Assembly: GCA_016744295.1 (NCBI GenBank) | Contig: JADGEQ010000055.1 | Location: 1-38,811, forward strand | Origin: Desulfobacteraceae bacterium | GTDB lineage: Bacteria > Desulfobacterota > Desulfobacteria > Desulfobacterales > Desulfobacteraceae | Direction of reading: 5' to 3' | Length of the DNA stretch: 38,811 nt | Shown here: piece after piece, positions 31,847 through 38,811 of the stretch | Position numbering within the stretch: the first letter of the stretch is position 1 | Layout of the letters: each line of letters opens with the position of its first letter | The notes under the pieces: model-generated | Seen by the model: the letters and a program-made list of their open reading frames with translations, nothing else | Told to the model about the DNA's origin: nothing | Database searches by the model: none | Position numbers and translations under genes: made by a program

Positions 31847-33379
31847 TTAAAAATCATCGGGCAAATCCTGATCTGCTATTCTTAAAAAGGCATCGACAAC
31901 TTCAGGATCAAACTGGGTACCGGAATTATTCTTTATGATATCCAAAACAATACCTTTTTCCATTTTTTTCCGATAGGACCTGTCCGACGCCATGGCATCA
32001 TAGCAATCCGCAACAGATAAAATTCTGGAAAGTTTTGGAATCTGGTTTTCTTTTAGCTCATCCGGATACCCTTTTCCATCATATCGTTCGTGGTGGTGGC
32101 GGATGATTTCCATTTCCCGGTCCCATAATCCCATTTTACTGATAATCTCAGCACCTATCACCGGATGTTCCTTAATCTTCTCATACTCATCATCGGTAAG
32201 CCGACCCGGCTTCAGCAGTATATCATCCCGGATACCAATTTTTCCGATATCATGAAGACTCCCGGCAAAATTAATCACATCCAGTTCCTCTTCTGTACAC
32301 CCCATTTCTTCGGCAATCATATAGGCATATCTGGCAACCCGGGTGGAGTGTTTACGGGTATACAAATCCCTGACTTCAAGGGCTGTAACAAAGGCAAACA
32401 GGGTGGAAAACAAATTTTCATAAATATTTTCATACAAGGCAATGTTTTCAATGGCAGACGCTGCTTTCTGGGTGATAAAATTCATATAATAGATGTCTTT
32501 TTCACTGAAAAATTTGCCCTCTTGAAAGATAAACGCACTGGCAACCCCAAAAATTTTTTCCCGTATTTTAAGGGGTGCCACCATAAAAGAGTGGACCGGT
32601 TCATCCAGATGATTGTTTTTTCCGGATTTTGACATAAGGAAAGGATTTTGGTCTGATTTAAGAGAATCTATAATATATGCCCTGGCCCTGTCTGAAATAT
32701 CTTTTCCAAACTGCCTTAGGACATCCTCGTTTTGGTAGTCGGAACTGGACTTTGCAACCAATACCAGGGAAGCATCTTCCTCGGAATAAATATGGAAAAA
32801 AACTTTGTCAGCCTTGAGTTCTTCCACCCCAAGATCAACCACCTTGTTAAAAATACCATAACTGGAATCTGTGCTGGCAAAATCCTCCATTACCCGGTTC
32901 AGGGTATTCACCTCATCAATCCGGCTCATCAATTCCTTGTTCAGTTCCCGGAGCTTTTCCTGTCTTTCAATCTCCTCTTTTAGAATAAGGTTTTCCACGA
33001 ATAATTCACGTTCCCTCAGGATACGCTTTAGGGTCAGCTCCATCTGTTCTAGATTAACCGGCTTAATCAGGTAATCCACTACCCCGTTTTTCAGGGTTTG
33101 GATGGAATTTTCCAGAGAGGGATATCCTGTCATCACCACCACGGGAAGGGTGTTTTCTATGTGCCTGACCCTTTCGGCCAGTTCGAGCCCATCCATTATC
33201 GGCATATTAATATCGGTAAAAATGCACCCGATTTTTATCCGATTTATGATCTCAAGCGCTTCGACACCATTGCCGGCAGTGTATACTTCATAGCCTTTCC
33301 TCTGGAAATACCCTTCGGTCACATCCAGAATACCCTCTTCATCATCCACCACCAGGATCTTTATCGTATCATCTTTCAT
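31847..33379 (-). CDS. REC-GAF-HD-GYP cyclic-di-GMP phosphodiesterase
   Basis: About 510-residue signalling enzyme. An N-terminal receiver (VVDDEEGILDV, phospho-Asp in FTDINMP, Lys in LIKPVN) is followed by a coiled coil (about residues 120-165), a GAF-like sensor (about 170-315) and a C-terminal HD-GYP domain. Metal ligands and signature are seen: HSTRVARYA, the HD in AGSLHDIGKIG, HHHERYDGKGYP with the full GYP, and SVADCYDAM. It should hydrolyse c-di-GMP when the receiver is phosphorylated. TTG at 33394 is in frame but has no ribosome site; the ATG at 33379 was chosen. It starts the signalling run and its neighbour is a PilZ receptor. Confidence 0.9.
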   Translation of the reverse strand: MKDDTIKILVVDDEEGILDVTEGYFQRKGYEVYTAGNGVEALEIINRIKIGCIFTDINMPIMDGLELAERVRHIENTLPVVVMTGYPSLENSIQTLKNGVVDYLIKPVNLEQMELTLKRILRERELFVENLILKEEIERQEKLRELNKELMSRIDEVNTLNRVMEDFASTDSSYGIFNKVVDLGVEELKADKVFFHIYSEEDASLVLVAKSSSDYQNEDVLRQFGKDISDRARAYIIDSLKSDQNPFLMSKSGKNNHLDEPVHSFMVAPLKIREKIFGVASAFIFQEGKFFSEKDIYYMNFITQKAASAIENIALYENIYENLFSTLFAFVTALEVRDLYTRKHSTRVARYAYMIAEEMGCTEEELDVINFAGSLHDIGKIGIRDDILLKPGRLTDDEYEKIKEHPVIGAEIISKMGLWDREMEIIRHHHERYDGKGYPDELKENQIPKLSRILSVADCYDAMASDRSYRKKMEKGIVLDIIKNNSGTQFDPEVVDAFLRIADQDLPDDF

Positions 33380-33537
33380 CTGTATCAATGCCAATCCATT
33401 TTTACTTTAATTTAAGAACGCTCCTGTGCAAATGTATATGAAACCATCTATTTTATCAACAAAAATCAAAAGTGAAGACCCACCCCATCCCTACAGAATA
33501 TAATTCTTATATTTCACAAAACACTCCCCCTATATTC

Positions 33538-33566
33538 TTGACAAGATCTAAAAATATGAATATTAT
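33538..33566 (+). promoter_or_regulatory. sigma-70 promoter of the Lrp-lysA operon
   Basis: TTGACA (33538-33543), 17-base spacer, TATTAT (33561-33566), with transcription beginning near 33573, about 40 bases before the ATG at 33612. It is a near-consensus promoter in an AT-rich stretch. Confidence 0.7.
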
Positions 33567-33611
33567 ACATAATTACTTGCTCAATAATAAACACAGAGGT
33601 CATATAAAGAT

Positions 33612-34076
33612 ATGGACAAAACAGATTTTCAGATCCTCCAAATTCTTCAACAGAAAGCGAGAATTCCCAATGTTGAAGTTGCCAGAGCCATCGGGATGGC
33701 ACCCTCTGCCGTGCTCGAACGGATTAAAAAACTGGAAGCCAGAGGGGTGATAGAAGGGTATGAGGTCCGACTCAATCCGGAAATGTTCAATTGCGCAATG
33801 ACCGCTTTTATCCACATGGGTGTCAGCGATCCCTCCCTGATTATTGAAACCGGAAATGCCATTGCAGCCATTGAGCAGGTGCAGGAGGTTCATTTTCTTG
33901 CAGGAGAGGACTGCCTCATGGCAAAGCTTAAAGTTTCAGGCAACAAAGAACTTGAAAGCATTTTAAGAACCAGGATTGCCCCAATCACTTCCATAAAAAA
34001 TACCAAAACATTTATCGCTCTTTCCACCTACAAAGAGAGCGCAAAAATCAAACTGCCAGATAAAACTACCGGATAA
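33612..34076 (+). CDS. Lrp/AsnC-family regulator
   Basis: 154-residue feast/famine regulator. An N-terminal winged HTH (LQILQQKARIPNVEVARAIGMAPSAVLERIKKLEARGVIEGYEVRLNP, residues about 8-55) is followed by the RAM effector domain with its alternating strands (MTAFIHMGV, VQEVHFLAGEDCLMAKLKV), where amino acids bind. It lies 52 bases before a diaminopimelate-decarboxylase gene on the same strand, so lysine is the obvious candidate effector, but the ligand cannot be read. AGAGGT lies upstream of the ATG. Confidence 0.9.
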   Translation: MDKTDFQILQILQQKARIPNVEVARAIGMAPSAVLERIKKLEARGVIEGYEVRLNPEMFNCAMTAFIHMGVSDPSLIIETGNAIAAIEQVQEVHFLAGEDCLMAKLKVSGNKELESILRTRIAPITSIKNTKTFIALSTYKESAKIKLPDKTTG

Positions 34077-34128
34077 AACAGAAGAAATCTGACCCGCCTC
34101 CCCAAAAAGAGAAAATAAGGAAACAACC

Positions 34129-35391
34129 ATGCCAATGTCATCTCAATTTAAAAACAGATTAACCCCCATTCTGCCCCAGATCGTTCAAACCTTTGGAACC
34201 CCTTTCCATATTTATGATGAAGCAGGCATAAGCCAAACCTGTGATGAACTCAATATTGCCTTTGAAAAGATAGAGGGTTTTAAGGAATACTTTGCTGTAA
34301 AGGCACTGCCCAACCCCTCCATCATGGCCCTGTTAAGGGAAAAAGGGTTTGGCTTTGACTGCAGTTCCATACCGGAAATTACCCTGTCCCGAAACCTGGG
34401 CAGCCAGGGTGAAGATATCATGTTCACCTCCAACAATACCAGTCTTGAACAATTTCAGACGGCTATGGATAAGGAGGGATGCATTCTCAACCTGGATGAT
34501 ATCTCCTTAATTTCAAAGCTGCCAAAGGTACCCGAACTCATTTGCTTCAGATACAATCCCGGCGCAAGAAGAACCGGTAATAAAATCATCGGTAATCCCC
34601 TGGAATCAAAATACGGGGTCACCCACGATCAGATTGTGGATGCATATAAACAAGCCATGGAACTAGGCGTCAAACGGTTTGGCATCCATACCATGCTGGC
34701 CTCCAATGAACTAAACTATACCTATATGGTGGAAACCTGCGACATGCTCCTTGCCATCATAAAGGAGATCCATGAAAAGCTTGGCATCCAGTTTGATTTC
34801 ATCAATATCGGAGGAGGTCTCGGCATTCCCTACACCCCTGACACCCCCGGGTTTGATTTGTCTGCCATGGCAATGGGTATCACCCGCTCCTTTGAGGCAT
34901 TTAAACGACAAAACAACTGGGCTCCCAAACTTTATATGGAAAGCGGCCGTTTTATCACAGGCCCCCACGGGGCGCTGGTAACCTCGGTTATCAACCACAA
35001 ACAGACCTACAGAAATTATATCGGAGTGGATACCTCCATGTCTGCCCTGATGCGCCCGGGCATGTATGAAGCCTATCACCATATCCACATCCACGGCAAA
35101 GAAGATGCATCGCCCTTAAAGAAAGTGGATGTGGTCGGTGCATTGTGCGAAAACAATGATAAATTTGCCATTCAGCGGGACCTGCCGGTAACAGCTGAAG
35201 GAGATATTCTGGTCATCCATGACACCGGTGCCCATGGCCATGCCATGGGATTTAATTATAATGGACAATTACGCCCCAAAGAACTTTTGCTAAAGAAAGA
35301 TATGGGAATTGAACTGATCCGGCGTGCCGAAACAATGGATGACTATTTTACCACCCTGAACTTTGATCCGAAAACCATGGAACCTGTATAG
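34129..35391 (+). CDS. lysA: diaminopimelate decarboxylase
   Basis: 420-residue fold-III PLP decarboxylase, the normal length, that makes lysine from meso-diaminopimelate. The PLP lysine is Lys58 in YFAVKALPNP, the phosphate loop is NIGGGLGIPY (about residues 226-235), ESGRFITGPHG follows, and the C-terminal substrate motif is GALCENNDKF. The usual HIGSQ-like motif reads IHTMLASNEL, a form met in a LysA subgroup of anaerobes, so the enzyme is probably a true DAP decarboxylase, though a related decarboxylase is not excluded. It is transcribed with the Lrp-type gene, and a terminator hairpin follows. No other dap genes are adjacent. Confidence 0.85.
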   Translation: MPMSSQFKNRLTPILPQIVQTFGTPFHIYDEAGISQTCDELNIAFEKIEGFKEYFAVKALPNPSIMALLREKGFGFDCSSIPEITLSRNLGSQGEDIMFTSNNTSLEQFQTAMDKEGCILNLDDISLISKLPKVPELICFRYNPGARRTGNKIIGNPLESKYGVTHDQIVDAYKQAMELGVKRFGIHTMLASNELNYTYMVETCDMLLAIIKEIHEKLGIQFDFINIGGGLGIPYTPDTPGFDLSAMAMGITRSFEAFKRQNNWAPKLYMESGRFITGPHGALVTSVINHKQTYRNYIGVDTSMSALMRPGMYEAYHHIHIHGKEDASPLKKVDVVGALCENNDKFAIQRDLPVTAEGDILVIHDTGAHGHAMGFNYNGQLRPKELLLKKDMGIELIRRAETMDDYFTTLNFDPKTMEPV

Positions 35392-35425
35392 AACAGGGCC
35401 AGAAACAGTCCCGCTAATTTTCGAT

Positions 35426-35466
35426 CTGTGCGGTTAGCCGCTAATGGATAAAAGCGAACCGCACAG
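35426..35466. terminator. hairpin between convergent lysA and TPR genes
   Basis: CTGTGCGGTT (35426-35435) pairs perfectly with AACCGCACAG (35457-35466), with an inner CGCT/AGCG pair (35439-35442 with 35453-35456). It lies 34 bases after the lysA stop and five before the stop of the minus-strand TPR gene, so it can serve both; no long T-run is visible. Confidence 0.65.
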
Positions 35467-35470
35467 GTAA

Positions 35471-36367
35471 CTAATTTTCCAGTTTTTTATCCACAAACGC
35501 CCTGGCCTTTTCCAGGGATTCGCCCCGGCAACCCGCCTTTGCCAGAGCATATTCAAGGGCCCTTTCCCTGTTTTTGACACTAAGGGCACACCACATCATT
35601 CCCGACAGGGCACCAGATCCTGTCGGGTTCAGGGCCAGGGCAGATGCAAAGGCATTTTTTGCCATCTCATATTCTCGGTTTTTATACAAACCCCATCCCT
35701 TGAGATCCTGGGCAAGATAGGAGTTTTTCGACGCATCAACCGCTCTGTCAAACCAAGTAAGATCAATAAAATCAGCTGGGGAGCCGCCCTGGATATAGTT
35801 CAAATAAGTGGTTTCAAGGGCACGCCCTAAAAAATCCAGCCCCCTGAAGGTGATATGCTCCGGCCAACTTGCCTTTTCAATGCCGACAAAGGCAAGCCCG
35901 CATCTTTCAAGCCAGTCAAAAATTTCAATTCTCACCCCCATCAACCCGTCACTTAACCCCATGGAGAGTTTGATTTTTGATTCCGGCATCCCCTCTTGTG
36001 TATCATGGAGCACCAAAAAAAGAGAGATCGTCTCCCCCTCAGGCTTATATTGTCCTTCAAGCCAGAATCGGACATTTTCCCGTATGCCAAGTGCCTGGAT
36101 ATCGGAAAAGGGTTTATGGGCCCTGCAATAGTCCTTGAGCAACCCTATTTCAGGAAATATCTTTTTCACCCGCCAGCCAAACCAGCACTCTGCAAGCCCG
36201 CCGTGGACGCCGAACAAATTGCCCAGAAAAAAATGGATCCCAAGACCAACACCGTCAAATGACTGACCAATGGCCGGTTGAAACGGCATAACGATGAGCT
36301 TGGGGCGCTGAATACCGGAGGTGTTTTTATTACCTGCTTTTTTGCATTCTTTTTTATTGGGGGTCAT
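35471..36367 (-). CDS. TPR-containing protein of unknown function
   Basis: 298-residue protein I do not recognise by name. The N-terminal half has a TolB-N-like opening (RPKLIVMPFQPAIGQSFDGVGLGIHFFLGNLFG); the C-terminal half has two or three TPR-like helical repeats (GWGLYKNREYEMAKNAFASALALNPTGSGALSGMMWCALSVKNRERALEYAL). No signal peptide is visible. The frame opens with a TTG at 36418, but the ATG at 36367 is preferred, although GGAGG sits 13 bases upstream, further than usual. It follows the exported protein at 36426-37049 by 58 bases, so the two are a probable pair acting across the inner membrane or on the same envelope process. Function unknown. Confidence 0.65.
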   Translation of the reverse strand: MTPNKKECKKAGNKNTSGIQRPKLIVMPFQPAIGQSFDGVGLGIHFFLGNLFGVHGGLAECWFGWRVKKIFPEIGLLKDYCRAHKPFSDIQALGIRENVRFWLEGQYKPEGETISLFLVLHDTQEGMPESKIKLSMGLSDGLMGVRIEIFDWLERCGLAFVGIEKASWPEHITFRGLDFLGRALETTYLNYIQGGSPADFIDLTWFDRAVDASKNSYLAQDLKGWGLYKNREYEMAKNAFASALALNPTGSGALSGMMWCALSVKNRERALEYALAKAGCRGESLEKARAFVDKKLEN

Positions 36368-36425
36368 TATGGTTTTTTTGCCTCCTTCCGTTGGGTGCTC
36401 TCTAAAGAGTTTTGACAAACAGTTT

Positions 36426-37049
36426 TTATATTTTAAAGCGTAACAAGAGCAGGTCGGCCGTTTTGGCTATATTTTCCTGTAAATTTTTTTTAAACCGTTC
36501 TTTCTCATCCTTGGTCAGCTGGGTCCACTGGTCGGGCATGGCATCAATCCCAATTGCTGAAAACCGTTCTTCCTTTTTTGTGGTGATGATACGCATGCTA
36601 TTTTTTCGGCTCATTTTCAGCTCCATGGCAACATAGGAGTGGGGCTTATTTTTAATCAATCCCAAAAGAAAATTTCTGTCCGCAAACCCATACCCAAAAG
36701 CACCGTCCCTTTTAAATACATTCCGGGGGACGATTTCAATCACCATATCAGCCCGGCCGTCCCTTAAGACCTCGTTATTGTCTGCCGCAATTACCCGGTA
36801 TCCCTTGGCCGTCAGAAATTGTTTAACAACCTGGAAAAGCTGATCTTTAACCAAAAGAGTTTCAATAATGGTATTCTGGTGCATGGCCGTAAATGTTTTT
36901 TCCTTTAGATAATTGGGGTGGTCCGGAAATTGATTGACAACCCCGAATACAATAGGATCAAGAGAACCGTCATTCATTCCAGAGGTACCACATCCGCAAA
37001 AATTTAACAGAACCAGGCCTGCAAATAAAAAAGGTGATAGATATCCCAT
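36426..37049 (-). CDS. exported or lipoprotein-like protein, unknown function
   Basis: 207-residue protein with an N-terminal signal (YLSPFLFAGLVLLNFCGCG, about residues 3-21). Cysteines at 18 and 20 lie where a lipobox could be, but FCGC does not match the usual LAGC well, so lipid attachment is uncertain. The rest is a soluble alpha-beta domain (VVKQFLTAKGYRVIAADNNEVLRDGRADMVIEIVPRNVF) with no recognised motif. GGGGAG lies five bases before the ATG. It is upstream of and probably co-transcribed with the TPR gene at 35471. Confidence 0.6.
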   Translation of the reverse strand: MGYLSPFLFAGLVLLNFCGCGTSGMNDGSLDPIVFGVVNQFPDHPNYLKEKTFTAMHQNTIIETLLVKDQLFQVVKQFLTAKGYRVIAADNNEVLRDGRADMVIEIVPRNVFKRDGAFGYGFADRNFLLGLIKNKPHSYVAMELKMSRKNSMRIITTKKEERFSAIGIDAMPDQWTQLTKDEKERFKKNLQENIAKTADLLLLRFKI

Positions 37050-37075
37050 TGCTGCTCCCCTGTTTCAAATCGTTT

Positions 37076-37558
37076 CTATAATGATAGTTTCAGGGCAAGT
37101 TCTCCCACCCGTTTCCCCATTTTTTCTGCGTTTTCAATACTTTTTTCATCCGGGGCACCCACACATCCCACTCCGTAATGACCAGTGGCAGCCAAAGGAT
37201 CTCCTGCAACGACCATCCCATAAATAAGAAATGTCTGGAGAATGCCCATCATGGTCGTTTCCTTGCCCCCGGTGGCATCGCCGGAAGTGGTAAACGCAGC
37301 CCCGATTTTTCCTTCCATCTTCCGCCGGGTGCTTACAAATTCATCAAACACCTGTTTGAGCTGGGCTGCCATGGATCCAAAATAAACAGGAGAACCGGCA
37401 ATAATCCCCCCTGCCTCGAGAAAATCCTCTTTGGTCACGGTATCCGTATCCCTTAGAACACCCTGGATACCCTCCACAGTTTCAATCCCGTTCATTACTG
37501 CCTGGGCAAGCTTTTTAGTATTTCCGCCTTTTGAATAGTAGAGCACAAGTACTTTCAT
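37076..37558 (-). CDS. flavodoxin/WrbA-like FMN protein
   Basis: 160-residue flavodoxin-fold protein. The FMN phosphate loop is VLYYSKGGNTKKLA (residues about 5-18), followed by GIIAGSPVYFGSMAAQLKQVFDEF (about residues 50-73) and AAFTTSGDATGGKETTMMGILQTF (about 87-110), which is the WrbA/NAD(P)H-quinone-reductase pattern. It could carry two-electron quinone reduction or act as an electron shuttle. Its start at MKVLVLYY (37558) has AAGGAGA upstream; the longer frame adds 21 residues with no conserved feature. It is followed by the exported protein gene on the same strand after about 27 bases. Confidence 0.85.
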   Translation of the reverse strand: MKVLVLYYSKGGNTKKLAQAVMNGIETVEGIQGVLRDTDTVTKEDFLEAGGIIAGSPVYFGSMAAQLKQVFDEFVSTRRKMEGKIGAAFTTSGDATGGKETTMMGILQTFLIYGMVVAGDPLAATGHYGVGCVGAPDEKSIENAEKMGKRVGELALKLSL

Positions 37559-37626
37559 CTTTTCTCCTTGTAAATATTTTTTAAATAATTGAAGCCTTCT
37601 TTTTGGCCCCGAAAAATGCAAAACAG

Positions 37627-37640
37627 CCCTGATTCCAGGG
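37627..37640 (-). terminator. hairpin between the AAC(3)-like and flavodoxin genes
   Basis: A 5-bp stem CCCTG/CAGGG with a four-base loop lies 52 bases after the AAC(3)-type stop; on the minus strand it is followed by CTGTTTTGC. A second short dyad GTGGG-TTG-CCCAC lies at 37671-37683. A weak terminator is likely. Confidence 0.4.
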
Positions 37641-37691
37641 TCCTTTTATGAGTGATTTTCCGTTATTTCGGTGGGTTGCCCACTGGATCTG

Positions 37692-38480
37692 CTACAATAG
37701 TTCCTTGAAACGATTGATGGCATAATCAATGAGAAAACGCATCGAGAACAACCTTGAGTCTGCATTACCAACAAGTCCTTGTCGTGTCATATTTTGGGTA
37801 ATGAAGGTACTGCCAATAAGCGGAAAGAGCGTATCGTTGTCGTCGGAAACGTTTGGGACCTCTATCCACTTCCGGTGACCGTTTTCCAGGACCGGAAAAC
37901 GCACTATTTTAATTCTTCGCTTCTCGACTAAGGATTCAGCAAAATGCAGTGCGGTGCATCGATTGAAGCCAACGCCGAGAAGGAGCACCCAACTATCCAG
38001 ATCATACAGCTTCTCAAATGGCCCTCCCCTCCCTTCCGAGAAAGCCCAGGGATGCCTTGAGGTAATCTTACGCGCCTCAACACCCTGGGCACAGATTGAT
38101 TCCAGGGGATGATTGCTACGTACGGTGCCAGGCCAGGTACGGAAGGTTTCCGGAATGGTTCCCATCTCAGTAGGGGTTGTTCGAAGATCAAAGACCGGAA
38201 GGTGTGCTTGCACCTTCCCAAGGTAGGCCTCCGGCACGCGCGGTTTTCTCCAAGTCACAGGATCTGCGCAATGTGGTGTCGCAGCTGGCATGACGAGGGT
38301 TCCTTTTTTTCCAATGGTGTGCATTAGCGCTCGTAGGACCGTCGGAGCCCCTCCTATGACCGATCCGATTGAGCTCAGAGAAGAGTGAACTATCAAATTC
38401 ATGTCATGCATGACTCCCAGAGCTTCCAGATCCTGTCGGAGTTCCTTTTCCGTGGTCGGTTCTCTTTCTATCTTTTTCAT
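37692..38480 (-). CDS. AAC(3)-family N-acetyltransferase
   Basis: 262-residue enzyme of the antibiotic N-acetyltransferase (AAC(3)/YokD) family, which moves acetyl from acetyl-CoA to an amine. Typical segments: LIVHSSLSSIGSVIGGAPTVLRAL (about residues 30-53), GTLVMPAATPHCADP (about 60-74), VRSNHPLESICAQG (about 118-131), and SWVLLLGVGFNRCTALHFAE (about 167-186). Length is normal. Whether it inactivates aminoglycosides or has a house substrate is open. The region beyond its start has no gene and a striking 21-bp inverted repeat, and its codon choice looks a little unlike the neighbouring genes, so acquisition by transfer is possible but unproven. Confidence 0.82.
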   Translation of the reverse strand: MKKIEREPTTEKELRQDLEALGVMHDMNLIVHSSLSSIGSVIGGAPTVLRALMHTIGKKGTLVMPAATPHCADPVTWRKPRVPEAYLGKVQAHLPVFDLRTTPTEMGTIPETFRTWPGTVRSNHPLESICAQGVEARKITSRHPWAFSEGRGGPFEKLYDLDSWVLLLGVGFNRCTALHFAESLVEKRRIKIVRFPVLENGHRKWIEVPNVSDDNDTLFPLIGSTFITQNMTRQGLVGNADSRLFSMRFLIDYAINRFKELL

Positions 38481-38811
38481 CTTCCCCTCACTCTCATAAA
38501 AAATAGTAGGTTTTGATCGTGACTAATATTGAATTCACTAGCTTGCCTACGTGCAACGGCTTGTTAACAGGCCCGAGGAAAGTGGGATAAGGGCTATCAT
38601 CATTCCTGCCGCTTAAGCTTTTGGGGCGCTGTCTGTATTAACGAAGTTATACTGCGCCCCAAAAGCTTAAGCGGTAACATATAATCGGACGATTGTCCAT
38701 CCCGCGCCCGGTCCCCAAATCCACCGCCTAATTTTGTGCAGACCCGTCCAAAGAAAAATCGGGGAGTTTTTTTCTTGGCGGGGGCCCATTTCGGCCAGAC
38801 TTAACTTTTTC
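38481..38811. other. right-edge non-coding stretch with inverted repeats
   Basis: No complete gene was found here. The stretch holds the 21-bp inverted repeat at 38609-38674, a small GGAC-GATT-GTCC dyad nearby, and an imperfect stem (38748-38758 with 38767-38778). A minus-strand frame runs in from the right edge to a stop at 38667 (about 47 codons) and could be the tail of a truncated element, but it has no recognisable motif. Confidence 0.5.
38609..38674. repeat. perfect 21-bp inverted repeat around a 24-base centre
   Basis: The left arm (38609-38629, starting CCGCTTAAGC and ending GGGGCGC) and the right arm (38654-38674, starting GCGCCCC and ending TTAAGCGG) are perfect reverse complements. 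The 24 bases between contain a smaller dyad TAAC-GAA-GTTA. It forms a stem of at least 21 pairs on either strand, with no T-run after it. Its perfection is unlike an integron attC site, which has unpaired bases. Confidence 0.85.

Noticed and set aside
38630..38653. loxP-like half site ACGAAGTTAT in the centre of the inverted repeat
   Set aside because: Only one ten-base arm match and no second arm or recombinase; within chance for a window this long.
38609..38674. Integron attC site
   Set aside because: The arms pair perfectly without the unpaired bases needed for attC recognition, and no proper core boxes flank it. No integrase is in the window.

Overview
The window looks like a chromosomal piece of a strictly anaerobic, flagellated Gram-negative bacterium, most likely a Desulfobacterota (Desulfobacterales-type sulfate reducer). 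This is inferred from several things together: moderate GC, three sigma-54 activators, reverse-order rubrerythrin with ferredoxin, multi-cluster Fe-S proteins, a two-CW-type cysteine domain, and a flgB-fliJ cluster ending in a MotE-like gene. No rRNA, tRNA, CRISPR array or intact insertion sequence was seen.

Left part (1-17.7 kb) is a patchwork of short housekeeping and stress units. In order: the tRNA wobble-modification methyltransferase cmoM, an orphan ParB-like protein, a MerR/GyrI-type regulator divergent from a MATE drug exporter (the shared gap carries a 19-bp-spacer promoter typical of MerR control), a SAM methyltransferase, ribosome hibernation factor hpf, an EamA exporter, a multi-Fe-S protein, a tandem universal stress protein, a MetE-like zinc methyltransferase and a transglutaminase-like protein. 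A HEAT-type protein follows, with a good sigma-54 promoter. Next comes an oxygen-defence group: a small coupled protein, rubrerythrin, ferredoxin and a PAS/sigma-54 activator with a four-cysteine PAS loop. The last unit is a cysteine-synthesis operon in which an HTH/two-CW regulator overlaps cysE, which overlaps cysK.

Middle part (17.7-33.4 kb, all minus strand) is a flagellar and signalling block. Reading in the direction of transcription: a REC-GAF-HD-GYP c-di-GMP phosphodiesterase, PilZ, CheX, CheY, a receiver-less sigma-54 activator overlapping cheY by four bases, a sigma-54 promoter, a large exported AMIN/TPR protein, an FlrC-like activator, a second sigma-54 promoter, then flgB-flgC-fliE-fliF-fliG-fliH-fliI-fliJ and a MotE-like gene. 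The promoters and the two activators point to a sigma-54 flagellar hierarchy encoded in the cluster itself.

Right part (33.4-38.8 kb): an Lrp/AsnC regulator with its own sigma-70 promoter and a diaminopimelate-decarboxylase gene (lysA), then on the minus strand an uncharacterised exported protein plus TPR protein pair, a flavodoxin-like protein and an AAC(3)-type acetyltransferase. The last 330 bases have no complete gene but hold a perfect 21-bp inverted repeat around a 24-base centre, the most conspicuous unexplained DNA structure in the window.
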